Assembly: GCF_949628215.1 (NCBI RefSeq)
Contig: NC_134281.1
Span: 45,032,512 to 45,096,511, forward strand
Source: Phalacrocorax aristotelis
Lineage: Eukaryota; Chordata; Aves; Suliformes; Phalacrocoracidae
Length of the DNA stretch: 64,000 bases
Direction of reading: 5' to 3'
Of the stretch, positions 1 to 12,700 are shown one piece after another. The position numbers and the translations under genes are program-made. Numbering within the stretch: position 1 is the stretch's first letter; the number at the start of each line of letters is the position of its first letter. The notes beneath the pieces were generated by a model, which saw only the letters and a program-made list of their open reading frames with translations, was not told the DNA's origin and made no database searches.

Positions 1-1933
1 GGTTGTCTGTTCTCTGTGAGTTTCTCCTTACCTGATCCTTAGTGTTGCTGTTTTCCTGAACTTCTTAAGTATCATCAGTCTCTGTAAATAAATGAGAAAT
101 ACTTCATTTTTTCTAGAAACAGTTTGTCACAGAAAACAAAAAAATGACTGGGGAAAAAATCCAGTCAAATTAACACTTTTCCTTTAATAATTCCATGCAA
201 TAATTGGTCCCATTTACAACTCCCAACAAATTTGTAGATACAAGTGAATTGTTCAGACAGAGTAAGGACACAGATCTTAATGTTCTGTCTGCCTTGTAAC
301 TTCTGGTCTGGGCTACATCCTGAGGTTTACTTACAGCTAAACTCTTGGGAATGAGGTACGTGTTTTGTTTGAAATAGGCCATTAAATACTTGTGACTAAT
401 TCTCTCAGATTATCTGTGTTAGAGCAAAAATTTCACTGTGAGGATGAAATATGTTAATGATAGGCTAATTAATACTGGTTTTGAAATTGTATAGAACTTT
501 CATCCAATAATATTGATTCACAGTTTTACTCAGAGGTTAAGTGGGACATAACCACCCAAAGCAGGAAAGGTAGGAGCTCTCCATCTATATTTCCAATACA
601 ATTAAGCACCAGGCCAGCACTCAAAGAAGGTTTTAATCCTCTCAGTAGCTCATAAAAACAAGAGGGCTAGTGGCCAGCTCAGAGAGCTGATGGAAGGTAC
701 GCAAGTAGAAAGGCTGACGTGCAGAGATGCTGATGTGATAAAAAACTGCATTAAATACTCTAGAAATGGGCTAATGCTCTGGTCTGTCATACACTGTGTA
801 TAGCTGTGATACAGCATGTCAATCTAGTTGTCAAATAGCACATGAAAGTGTGCTATAAAAAAGAGTAATATAGCAGTAGACCACATGTAGAGGTAATTGA
901 ACAGTTGCTTACTTTCCGGTTTAACTCTCCTTCCTAAGGCTGTTGTCTTTTGCTGGCTTATGTTCTGTAATCTGTTACACTGGTTGGTGCCCTGACTAAG
1001 TATTCTGTGCTTGGCAAGATACGTCTTGGCTGATCTGCTCAATTCTGTCTTCTGATGCTTCTTTCTGCCTACAAACACTAGTTTGGTGGCAGTTTTACTA
1101 TAGAACTGCTGTTCAGGTGCTATGAGCTGCACACTCAAATGTTTGGCTGCTGATGCCATGCTGTTCTTAGCCTTTATGGTGGACCATTTGTTCCTGTGGA
1201 AAACTGGGAGAGCTACTGTCCTCTGTGTTGCTACTTGGTTTGAGTCTTCGGTTCTAGTAGTACTGCAACAGTGTCCATCTAAGCTTTAGTGTTTTGGGCA
1301 AGACCTATGCCCATTATTCTCTCTGAATAATTTAGATTTCTTGGCCTTTATGGTCTCTAGTGAACAATTAATAGAAGCTTTCTGTAAAACAAAGAGTTGG
1401 CTTAATTTATCATTAAAAAAATTATTCCATAATACTTTCAATGCAGTTTCTGTATTCCTCAGACTAGCAGGAAAATGCTCCTTTGGTTTTCCTGTGATAC
1501 CTTGACTTCTGCTGTTACCTCTAAGGGATTTAAAGGACCGATGGTCCCTCTATTCTTCTTAGGATTCCAACATTGTTCTCTGAGGTAAAAACTCAGGTAC
1601 CTTTTATGTGACATGTAGAGGAAAAACTACAATTGTAGTGGGAGGATCAATGAAAATTCTCATTCCTGAGTTTGTCCAGGGTAATTTTCGTGATTGGTTG
1701 CTCTGATTGCATTCAGATTTCAACTACCTCATCTGTCTAAGCTCTGATTCCTGAACCTTCATTAGGCCCCAGAGCAAATGCTACCCTTGGAGTGACTGCA
1801 ATATCTTTTCCATGCAAAAAGGATTGTCACTCTTTTAACTGCTGCTTTGTTTCTGATCCAACTTATACTGAAAATGTTTTCCTAACTAAAATGCAGAATT
1901 TATCTTCTCATTTGGGGAACTTCTTCCTTGCAG
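1..1933 (+). other. TMEM59 intron, no exon recognised
   Basis: The first visible TMEM59 exon starts at 1934 in phase 2 (its first two bases complete an Ala codon), so this stretch should be intron. I looked for the preceding exon, which in mammals encodes the RACQLTYPLH region, on the plus strand and did not find it. Small open frames here have no recognisable similarity. Confidence 0.7.
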
Positions 1934-4900
1934 CCTGTACTGAAGCATACTCCCAATCTGATGAACAATATGCTTGCCATCTTGGATGCCAGAACCAATT
2001 GCCATTTGCTGAGTTAAGGCAAGAGCAAGTAAGTAGATGACATGTTTTTCAAATACCACCTACTTGTTTTCTGTTCAGTGTCTTCCCTTTTTTAAATTTC
2101 TTCAAATGGAAGATAAATCTTCCTAAGGACTGAAATCTAGACATCGGGTAAGGAGTGAGCAAGAACATGACTTCTGTTCTTTCATATAAAAACAAAAGGA
2201 AAACCAGTTAATGCTGTGCTTGCAGTTAATGTCCCTGATGCCAAGAATTCATCTCCTCTTTCCTCTGACACTGGTGCGATCGTTCTGGAGTGACGTGATG
2301 GATTCCGCTCAGAGCTTCATAACATCCTCATGGACATTCTACCTTCAAGCAGATGATGGCAAAATTGTCATATTCCAGGTGCTTGCCTTTTTTGTTGAGA
2401 TTAAGGTATTCTGGCTGTTAAACATTTAACTCTGCTCCTTCCAGTCACAGAAAAGACTATGGAGCGCTATCAGAAGCATTTCGTTTCTGCTAGCATTTCA
2501 CTGGGGGGGTGGAAATCTAGCCTATATGAATGGTGCATGTCTTAAGGTTACCTTCCATATTAATTCTGAAACTGTAAATGATCAAGATCAGTGGAAGCCT
2601 GCTAGCAGGATCTCCTAACTCCTTATTTTGTTTTAGTCAAAGCCAGAAGTACAGTATGTTCCACAGCTTGATCAGGAAACTGGAGATACAAGAGGATCCT
2701 TGTCGCTGAGTAAAACAGCCAGTAAGTTGTTCTTTGTGCTTTGGAAGAGCAAATGCAAACGTTCCCTGTCATGCAAGAAAAAATGAAGTTGCAGGTGGCA
2801 CACGAAAGCAAATTGTTAGAAAGCTAAAATACAGTTACGTTTGCTGTGTAGACTGCACTAGGCACAGTTAGCGAAGACTGTGGTAGAAACCAAACTCTGC
2901 TGGAAGTAGAAACATGCAAGCTAGGGCCATTTTAAAAGCTTCTTTTTATGCACTCTTTATAGACAAAACTGTGTGGTGGTCAGGTCTTCTCTTACATTTA
3001 TTGCTTTCCTGACAGCTGTTTCTGCTGTCATATTTCAGCAGACCTACGTGCAGGAAGTTCACAGACATACCGAGGACTTTTTGAAGAGCGGGAAAATGAC
3101 AGCTTTTTCAAGTGTCTTTCCATGTATGTATATTCTAGAATATCTGTACCTAGTAAGGAGGATAATGGCCTTTCCTCTGTGTGTAAGGTGGCACTGTTGT
3201 AGGATGTCAAAGTGCTACCAGTCTGTTGGGTTCAGGATGCATAGCAGTTTAAATTGCTTATCTGTATCTGACTGCTTATGATTGCTGCGTTTCTGTGCTG
3301 CCCTCATTATTTGCAGCCTATTCTGCCAACTTTGATTCTCCTTTCCGTTTCAGCTGAATATCATATGGATAATTTCCTACACTGTTTTTTCAGTGTGTTC
3401 TGTGAACTGTTTAATCAATCTGTGTTTTGCCTGTTCTTTAGCTCTGGATATGTTTCAGGGCAAAGCACTTCTTTTGTGTTTTGTTTTGGGAGTGTCTGAT
3501 AGGAAAGACACTGTTGTGTCTCATTTCCAGGCTGAAAATACCCAGTATATCTTTAATAAAGCTTTGCTGAAGATGAGCACGTTGGTTGTTCTTTCCCTTA
3601 CTCTGTTTACTTTCTCCTTAAAAGTTTACACGTGGTGGATCAGTGAATTGCACCCAAAATGTGTAACAGAAAAATCTATTTTTAAAACTATAAATGGGAG
3701 GGTGCTTAGGGCTGAATAAACGGAATCCAGCAAGTCTTTTGTGTTTTTCAAGTCAGCTACTAAATAGGCATTAGAGTATCCAGGAGTCTGAAGTGGGTCT
3801 CGTAGCTGGAGGAGCTAGAGATTAGTGAATCAGCAGGAAATGCAGTCAAAATTGAGCCAAACCTTTTAGAGCATGTATTGTCTTGTATTCAGTATATGAA
3901 ACCTGGTAACATTCTTTCATTTCAGAAATTCCAGCTGGATTTTAACCACTACGCTTGTCCTGTCAGTGTTGGTGCTGCTCTGGATTTGTTGTGCGACTGT
4001 AGCTACAGCTGTAGAGCAGTATGTTCCATCTGAGGTGACTGTTTTATAACTTAGAATATTTTTAATTTATTCATTATATTACTTTTATGTTACAGCTGTT
4101 GAGAGACTAAGAAACATTTGGGGTGAGGTTCAACTAGAAAGAGTAGGGTGTTTTTGTTTTGCTTGGGTGTGTTATTTTATTTTGCAGATGTGGTTAGTGA
4201 ACCAATTTTGTTATTTAATATTTATATTTTATAGCTGAACAATTCTCGCTCATTCCTGTGGCTGATAGTTGCTCTGAACCTTCCTCAGACAGCCCAGATA
4301 TGATGTCTTTTGGTTTGTAGCACTCTCCTGTCGACAGCCTTCCGATTACTCTTTACAAATGGAGGCTGCTTCTAACTTCTCTGGAATGAAGCTGTACTCT
4401 GAGGGTGAGGTGGTGTAGGTGGAACCCAATGTTGGTTTAATCCAGGAAGATCAATAGTGAGAACAGAAGTGACAGCTTGTTATTGGTGAGCACAGAGTCT
4501 GATCAGAGGGGATCTGGCTGAACTAGCATCTCTAGTGCCCAGAGAGATCCCTGCACTTCTGAAATAAGCAAGGCTCAGTATTTGCAAAACTGAAGGAGCT
4601 GTTACACAAACACTGTATCTACTGCTTTTCTGGCAGGTTTAATACATTTCTTTTTGACTCAAATCTAGTTCCAGCCACGAACTCCAGTTGTTACAGAAAT
4701 CCTGGGTTAACTTGGGTGGAAGGGCTGCAGCAATCAGAACCAGTGATGTAGTTACATAATGAAATGCATTTATTCACAGTATGGAGAATCTTGTATTAAA
4801 GTAAATTGTTTAAATATTTCAGAAGCTGAGCATCTATGGAGATTTGGAATACATGAATGAACAAAATCTGAACAGATATCCAACCTCTGCACTTGTTGTG

Positions 4901-4978
4901 GTTAGATGCAAGACTGAGGAACATGAAGAAGCAGGACCTCTTCCTACAAAAGTCAATCTGGCTCAATCAGCAATTTAA
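1934..4978 (+). CDS. TMEM59: TMEM59, transmembrane protein 59 (3' part, six coding exons)
   Basis: Type I membrane glycoprotein of Golgi and late endosomes. In mammals it affects glycosylation of cargo and recruits ATG16L1 to promote LC3 labelling of endosomes. Coding exons read from the sequence: 1934-2028, 2226-2378, 2637-2721, 3039-3123, 3926-4034, 4823-4978 (stop TAA 4976-4978), all with AG/GT borders and compatible phases. They give about 226 residues of a roughly 323-residue protein; the signal peptide and N-terminal exons lie left of the window. Visible parts are a cysteine-containing luminal segment (TEAYSQSDEQYACHLGC), the block WTFYLQADDGKIVIFQ, one membrane span (WILTTTLVLSVLVLLWICC) and a short cytosolic tail. 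The tail keeps the ATG16L1-binding pattern Y-x3-E-x4-Y-x2-L as YVPSEKLSIYGDL, which an intron splits after the Glu. Identity is very secure because long blocks match the human protein almost unchanged. Confidence 0.96.
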
Positions 4979-5085
4979 ATAAGTTTCTATTGGATCCAAT
5001 AGACTAATTCTAACAGAGCTAGCAACTCCTGATTGTTTGTGGTGGTTCTTCAGATACGAAGCTTAGCAGCCAGTCTTTAAATGAA

Positions 5086-5091
5086 AATAAA
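5086..5091 (+). terminator. TMEM59: TMEM59 poly(A) signal AATAAA
   Basis: AATAAA lies about 108 bases after the TMEM59 stop codon, giving a short 3' UTR. A second AATAAA at 5765-5770 could serve a longer isoform. No transcript evidence is available to choose between them. Confidence 0.6.
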
Positions 5092-5099
5092 GTTACAGA

Positions 5100-8000
5100 A
5101 TCAACAAATGTCATGGGATTTTGTTTTCAACCAGTAGTGAAGGTTCAGACACCTTATTTATGTTTGTTTCCAGACATAATCGCTTTTCACTGGTGTTTGC
5201 TATGTGTCTTTTTGCTTACAAAAGCTGTAAGCATGCTTTCCCTACTTCCGCCATGACACTTTCAAACTTATTTGTGTGTTCTAGGATGTAATGTGTACAT
5301 GCAGAGTTAGCTTTGTAAAGGTATAAGAAACTTTAAGTAGGCGGGAGATGCCTTTTTAGTGTTGCACTTTCTGTTGTAGTTAAGAGAAAATATTATAAAA
5401 TTATCTGCTGAAATTTTGTACTTGTTAATGTCCATGCACAAACAACCCTGTCTCCAAAAATAGAAATATATTTTTTCTACAGTGTGGCAATATCCAAGAT
5501 GGAAAGCATTTGTGAGGTACTGTAGGCTAGAACTCAGTCTGGGAAAGATGGAAAACTTGTTAAAACTTACGACATATCCCGTCGGACACAGAACATAACA
5601 TGGTCAATTATTTTGTCAAACTTTACCCTTTAAGTCTTAAATTGCTTGTAAAGTTAGCACCTGTGTTTTCTGAAGAAGTTCTACTTTCTGTTCTTGATCA
5701 ACTATTCTAGTCTTGTAACTTCATTTACAGAAAAAAGTTGATTCCTGAGAAATGAGAACAGACAAATAAAATTCACTGTACAGAAAATATTGACTGTATA
5801 GCTTTCTGCTATGGTTAATTATTGACCACAACATATATTCAGTATGAAAGCCTGTCTAGTGTTCCTCTCATGTGCAATGTGACCTGATTTTGCTGTATGA
5901 TTCACTAACACAACCACAACTAATAATGTCCCTCATATTTCTGATATATTTTTTTGCGTCTCTTTGAGGAGATTACTGTATGCTGGTTCCCGTAGCATGG
6001 CAAGTTGGGGGTGTATGCGATTTATTTTAAGGTCTCTAAGTCTTGGAAAGCTGGCTAGAATGCATGATCTCCATCTCGTTGTCATATTTTGTTGATTATA
6101 CAGAACCTCCCTTGAAGGTAAAAAAAAAAAAACCAACAACCCAAGACCAAACAACACCTCTTCAGGTTTTGAATTCTGGTGAGAACTGTAGAGATTCGGG
6201 AGGGTACACTTGTGTTCCTTCGTTGTTAACACTGGTGCAATAGTCATTCCTACTTCGGCTGTAACGCTGATGCCTGCGTAACTGCCATTAAGCAGGAACG
6301 TGCGTTAAGTGGCCTGTAGGCGCTGCTGAACACCCTGGCCTGGAAGCACTCAAGCAGCTTTTCTGTCAATAAGGTTTAAGAGCATTAAGCTATGTTTGTT
6401 TTAGCAGGCTTGTATCAACGTGCAGAAATTGCAATTTGAAGTCTTAAATTAGCGGTACGTCTTCATGCTAAATTCTTCAGTGGGACAACATGGTAGCCCA
6501 GAAATTTGGGTGCCAACAGCCATTGACAGGTACCTTTGTGTGTAGGTGTTGTTACTGCGAAGGCCTCAAGTGTGACTTGTGAAAATCGATGGTGTGATGT
6601 GTTTGGAACACTGTCCGCTTGCAGGATAGCAGAGGTGGGAAATCCATCTGTCTGCAGTAGTGATTCAGCGGAGACATGCGTTGCTGCTCACGTCATGCAC
6701 ACCCCAGTATACGGCCCTGTCTTGGTGCGGGATGCCTGTGTTCTGCTTTGAGTGGTATCAAATGCGACATGTGCAAGGGATGTCCGAAAGGTACTTTGTA
6801 AATATGGGCTCTACTTCAGTGATTATTGCCTGTCGTCTCAGCGCTGTGTTGTTCGGGATTGCCTTCCCAGAAAAGGCTTTAGCAATCCCAGTTTTTCTGA
6901 CTGAATTACTAACATGGAAGTGTTTTCAAGTCTGTTGAAACATTTTCCTTTACTATTACATGTAGTTGCAGAGGGAGTGTTACATCTTCACGAAAACATG
7001 TGAAACATGCCTGTTTCAAATGTGTACAGTACAGCCTCCGGTATGTTGATGACTTGATTTCACAAAACTTTCCCTTCCAAAACATTTTGACTTTATTGTT
7101 TTACATTCCTAGATTTGAGTTAAACAAACAACTTCTGCTTTCATTTGGCATTGTGTCTGCCTACGACAAAGGGAGAAAACGCAACAGAAGTTTTACATGT
7201 TTTTGTCTTTTGTTCGCTGTTTAATGATATTTCAGCTGAGTGATCTGTGCAGCGAAGCCAGTGATTCGGTAGCTGCTGTTAGGTCACAGGAAACTCTGTG
7301 CCTGTGGCAATCTGTCACTTGGCACTACTGTTTCCAGGGTGAGCCAGAGTCTAAATTTGTTAAGTGTTGTACTTGTAAGCTCTTGTCAAAGTATCTTCCC
7401 TCAGTAAAATCAGATATTTGCTAGGCTGCAGTAATTGAACTGTTTCTGAGGATTTCTAATCTAAGTGGACTATTTAAGTTATCTTGGTATTTGACTTTGC
7501 AAAACGGCTTGTCCTGCTAATTCTTTGTTAAATGTTTGACTTCCTGACATCTTTATTTTCAGAGGCTGCAATTTGGGTTTGATCTCTGCCCAAGGCCACT
7601 GTTTAAATGAAGGGCCTTAAATTATTGAAATTGCAGGAGGAAAGCATTTTATATTCTCTTTAGGCATGTGTTCAGTTGAACTTCTATCAGATTTTAAGTG
7701 GAGTCATCTTGACACAAATGAAGCAACCCTCTCAATCGTGTGCAGTTCACTACTGGCAGGAATAGCCATGGTACATTTGGGAGGGCTTGGGGGGATCGGG
7801 TTGTTTTTTAGGTGCTAGAATTAACAATAGTCTCCATCATACTGGATATCTTAATGTGTGTTCCCTCTTCAGCTTCTCTGATCTTTGGCAAAGGTTTTTT
7901 TTTTTCCCTTCGGAAGGGCTTGCCTGAGTTTGTTACCTCATTCCCATGAACTCGATTTCCTGAACTAGCAGTCTTTGATGTGGGGTAACTATTCTAAAAT

Positions 8001-9700
8001 CCAGCTGCCTGCCTGGCTACAGCTGAGCTTGATAATCTTGGTGTAGGACACAGATGGTGGTAGATGTCTGGTCTCATGGACATTTGCCTGTAAGAGTGGG
8101 TTTACTCGGTGTTCGAAACGTTTTCATCATGGATTCTTTCGTGGGGGATGGATAGCTGGCCCGCGCCTACGTGGAACTCCTAGCAAACTCAGTCACCTAA
8201 TAAGCTTTTTGAAGGCTCAAAGTAGTCCTGCATCAAATCTGATTAGAAACTAAAACTTCATCTTTAAAGATAAACAGATCCAGAATTTAAGATACTCAGG
8301 TTTAAACCCTTTTTCTGTCATTCTTCCATATCGTAGCAGATGCCCAAACTTGCAGGCTCTTTGCTGCTTGGGCTTTGGTGTTTTCACCCGAAATTGCTCC
8401 CAGAACAGGTGAGCTCTCTAGCGCCAAGTTTAACAGTGATGTATTCCTGTGAGAAGCTTCTGCTTTGCACAAATTGGTGTCGCCACGCCAAAGGAGGAGC
8501 TCCTAAAAGACGGTATTTAATTCTGGCTGGTCTGTGAACAGGTGAGTGCAGCATTGGCAGATGCCCTTGTCAAGAAGCATATATTAACTCAGTGTTCATG
8601 TAATTGAGAATTAGTTGTATATGTGGGGATGGAGAGGGAAGTAGCTGTAATTGTTCCTGTGTTGGGCATTATTTGGTGCTTTGAATCAATTCAAGGCAGC
8701 TGTCTCAGGGCCAGCTTACAGGCAATATAGCTGCTGGCCTCTCCTCCAAAGCCCTGGTAAGCTAGTTTTGCTACTGCTTGGAGAGGAATCGCTGTGTGAG
8801 GTGATGACAATTTGGAGGTACTTGAGTCCTATGGACCTTCCTGCAAGCAAGACGAACATGGGCTCCTCCAACACTTTGTGCCGGTGCTTTTTTCCCCCAC
8901 TACCCCTGTGGCAAAGCTGCCTGCTCATGACGTTTTATCCCTGAGGCTGCAAAACTCCACTCCGCAGGCGCTGTGCTGAGACCTGCAGCCAGTTTAGAAG
9001 GCTGCAATCTATTTGTCAGTTCTTGTTAGCTACAGGCTGAGCTGCGAAGACTTACTGCAGGCCTAGAAATTCAAATATGCAAGTAAAAGAGAGGACCCTG
9101 GAGGATTTGCTATGCCTGTGCTTGTTGCCCAAGCAAGGAAGCTATTCCAGATGTATCCTGCACAGCTCTTCTGAAATCTGATCACCTTGTAGGAGCCTGG
9201 ACTGATGCTGCTCTGAGGGCAGCATGTCAGCTCTGTCTTGGGATGGAGGTAGGGAGAAAGGAGACTTGCATAAAGATGATCAGACTCTTTTTACTCAAGC
9301 TTTCATCATGAAGAGGGGTTCTCCCTGGCCAGCAGCAGGGAAAATGCGGTCGGCATTGGGGTGCATGGGGGGTGAGCACTCATCTTCTGAACGGGCGTCA
9401 GGAATGGGAGCAGGGTTCTTGGCATCCAAAATCTGTGCCCTTTATGATTTGCCTAATGCTCTGTTGTGAAACCAAGACGGAGCCAGGAGGAATGAGAAGC
9501 AAACCAGAAACCTGCTTCCAACTGGAGCTGGAGCTTTTGCTCAGTGATGCCTTCCCCGTCCTCTCCTGCTTGAGTGCGCAGGCAGCAGCACGCTCCTTGC
9601 TTGCCTACCTCTGTTGGGTTTTGTATCCTGGTAACCTTACTCCTGTTAGGTGCAGAAAACTCTTCTGTAGTCTTTTGTGCTGCTGTAAGGGCTGTAGCTG
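5100..9700. other. TMEM59-LDLRAD1 intergenic stretch, no gene recognised
   Basis: About 4.6 kb between the TMEM59 poly(A) signal and the first LDLRAD1 coding exon. Open frames are short (none reaching 150 codons) and show no recognisable domain or paired splice-compatible exons. The part nearest 9709 should hold the LDLRAD1 promoter and 5' UTR. I see no TATA box or strong CpG island there, as might be expected of a tissue-restricted gene. Confidence 0.55.
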
Positions 9701-9708
9701 TGGGAAGC

Positions 9709-12700
9709 ATGAACAAAACTCACCCCCAGGTACAGTCCTCCTCTTGGGAAAAATCTTAGGTGCAGCTGTTTCCTAAAGTACATGTGTTCTTGATAATATT
9801 GTTTGTCTGACCTCTTTATCACTGGGTTCTGTGGGATTTCAAGTTGTTTCTACTTAACCTAATTTGACACAAAAGGAAAGTACTGATATAAAGCACTGGA
9901 CTTGCATTAGTGTTTGTTTTACAAATTGGTAACTAGGATTTAAAAGGTGATTTGACTGATCACTTTGTGAATTAAATCTGGGCCACTTTTCCATGAAGGC
10001 AATTTTTGTTTCTATGTAAAAATAAAGGGATATGTTATATATTCCTCGGTAACGTGGTATGAGAACTAGAAAGGCATGGTTACTGGGTGCTGCTTCTGCA
10101 AACAGTCTTTTATTCCTTTCCTTCTAGAGAAATGGTGATGTAGCTACTTTTGATTCAACAAAGTCCTTATCTGAAGAAAGAGGTAACAAATAAAATCCAG
10201 AGCTTAACATTTTTATTATTTAAAGTATAAATCAATTGAAACTATCTACATAATATAAAATACAACCAGTATTTATGGCCTGCTGAGACTGATTCCACCC
10301 CAACTTCTGTGTAGTGAAACATCCAGACTATAAAATTAATAAACTTTAGCCGTTCTTTGTTGGCATGGAGTTGGCAGTCTTCCGGTATAGTAGCATGATA
10401 GGTAATCCTTGTCTGTCACAGAAGGGCTCGTAATGAAGTTGCTATAGGCTTTCTAAATGTTTTTATAGCCAAACTTCAGCAAATTTTGTCCATAGTGAGG
10501 AGGAGGTGAGATCAAACAGAATCAATAGCAAATCTGTAGATTGTGTTGCAACAACATTTCATCACTTCCATAACTTTATACTTGTGCCTGTTTGCAAATG
10601 CTGTGCTTTCTGGTCAAAAGTATTGTAGATGCAGACATGCTGTAATTTGTCACTTTTCTTTCAAGCTGAACTGTTCTGCGTTTGATTCCCACTCAAGCAT
10701 GACAGAAGGGGTGGTTACTGGAGCCAGGATCCCTTTGAGCAAAGGCTGTGCCTTCACTTGTGTTTGTACAATGTAACAGCTAAGTAAATATGAAGCACAG
10801 CTAAGGCAAATGCTAACTTCTTGATCAAAGCTCTTTAAGTTCAAAAATACCAAAATCCAATTATGCATACAGTGTTTTCTTAGGTGACTGGTTATATGTT
10901 TCTCAGGTGACTGCATTAATTTTTTTTTCTGTTGGTCTGGGAATACAAAGGAATGCAAGAAAATACAATGTTGGTTTAGAGACAAAGCACTGGTGCTACA
11001 GAGAGCTGAGATAAAGGCAGCTGATCTGCATTGCTCTTACGTGCGCTGCTGTTGCATTGCAATGACTGTGGGTTTGGCCTTTACCTTCCGTGTTTGGTTT
11101 GATTTAATTATGTGACTTTCTGAAAGTTGGAGTCCCTGGAAGGTTACTGCCTTTTGTACCCTGGACATGTCTTTGAGGAGGGAAAGGGTGGCTTTTCATG
11201 CAGTTCTCACCATTTTGAGCTGATAATTCAGCCTCATTCTGCGTGAGTGTTAAAGTCCCGGTTGGGGCAGAAAGCCCCAAGTGCTGTAAAATGAAATTTT
11301 ACCTCTTAAGGAGATTTGCTGTGGGCTCTGGGAGGGCACCTTTCCCAGCCTTACACTGACCCGCCCTGTGTTTTGGCTGCTCCCACCATGAAAAGGGCAT
11401 TCCTGTCCCACAGGGTCTGGCAGGGGCTTGGCCTTCTCCACCCTTTGGCATCCGAGTGCATTGGGTGAGCTCCAACAGAGACACCCTGTTTGTGCTGTTT
11501 GGTCCCAGTGCTCCACAATAGTGGCATGGGCTCTTGCACACTGCAAGCAGCAAAATTCCCTACGAGGAGGTGTTTGGCTATTAAAACTCAACTATCAATC
11601 CCTAAACCCCATTAGCCCCCTGCCAGTCCCGCATGCAGAGCTCCCGAAACATCACCCTTGTGGCTCTGCACCATTCCCCTCCAAAACACCCTGATCCCAC
11701 TCAGCCCTGCTGGACCCTTCCCCAGCCCATCACCTCTCGCTCTCGCCTCCCAACAGGCTGCTGCCGGCCCCGCAGTGCCCACGCGGGCTGCACGCGGAGA
11801 CACGCCTGCGTATCTGCTGCAGCACTGCTTGTCCTCGCCGCTGTTGTGGGCTTGGCAGTGGCGCTGGGACTCCTGCTGCGCACGCCAGGTTGGTATCCCA
11901 AGAGGCGTTATTTTTACGGTAAGGGAGTTAGAAAATTATGTTGTGTGAGAAGAGCCTTCGTGTCCATCACCGCGTGTAAGGTGGCACTTCCTACCACAGC
12001 CTGAGAGGAAGGAAAAGGACCAGCAGGGTGGTGCAGGGCTGTGCCAGCCTTGCACAGCCTGAGTCACCACCAGCTGTTCATCACCTCCAGTGTCCTGCCC
12101 CATAGAGCTGTGGTAACTCTGGGTGGCACAGTCATGCTTCACACTGCTGGTATAGTTTTCAGGCTCTGCCATGAACCTACCAGAGACTAATCCTGGCCCC
12201 TGGTTATTTCTAGAACAAGTGGATTTCGGAAGTCTCCATTTCTTGCTCTTGTTCTGTTCCTCGCTCCATGAAAAATAAAGTATTTCTTGCTGTCCTTTCA
12301 GTGAATCGCTTCTGTGCAGCCTCCAATAACCAGACGGGCTTCTTGTGTGACGACAGAGCGACTTGCATCCTGGCCAGCCAGGTCTGTGACAGGGTCAGCA
12401 ACTGCAGGAACGGAGAGGATGAGCAGGAGAAATTCTGTGGTGAGCAGTTTTGTTGTGACCATCCTCCTGTCTTCCTGTTGGTCTTCCTGTTGTGAGACAG
12501 AGCAACTGGTGTCCCTCTAATCCTGCTCTGTGCTTCTGGCTGTGTACGTGAGCAGATAAGCCTGGTAGATCCATTGTAGGGCAGATGCTAAGAGATGGTA
12601 CTGCCCAAAACCCAGCGGCAGTGCCAGTAATCAAAGACTCCAAGCTCTTCTGATCTTCCTAGTTTGTTTTTTTTTTTTTTTTAAACCATAATGCAGTTTT

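Noticed and set aside
11757-12004. LDLRAD1 membrane exon starting from an upstream in-frame Met near 11633
   Set aside because: A good acceptor (CCAACAG) ends at 11756 and the true start is in the exon at 9709, which joins in phase through 10128-10182 and matches the human N-terminus.
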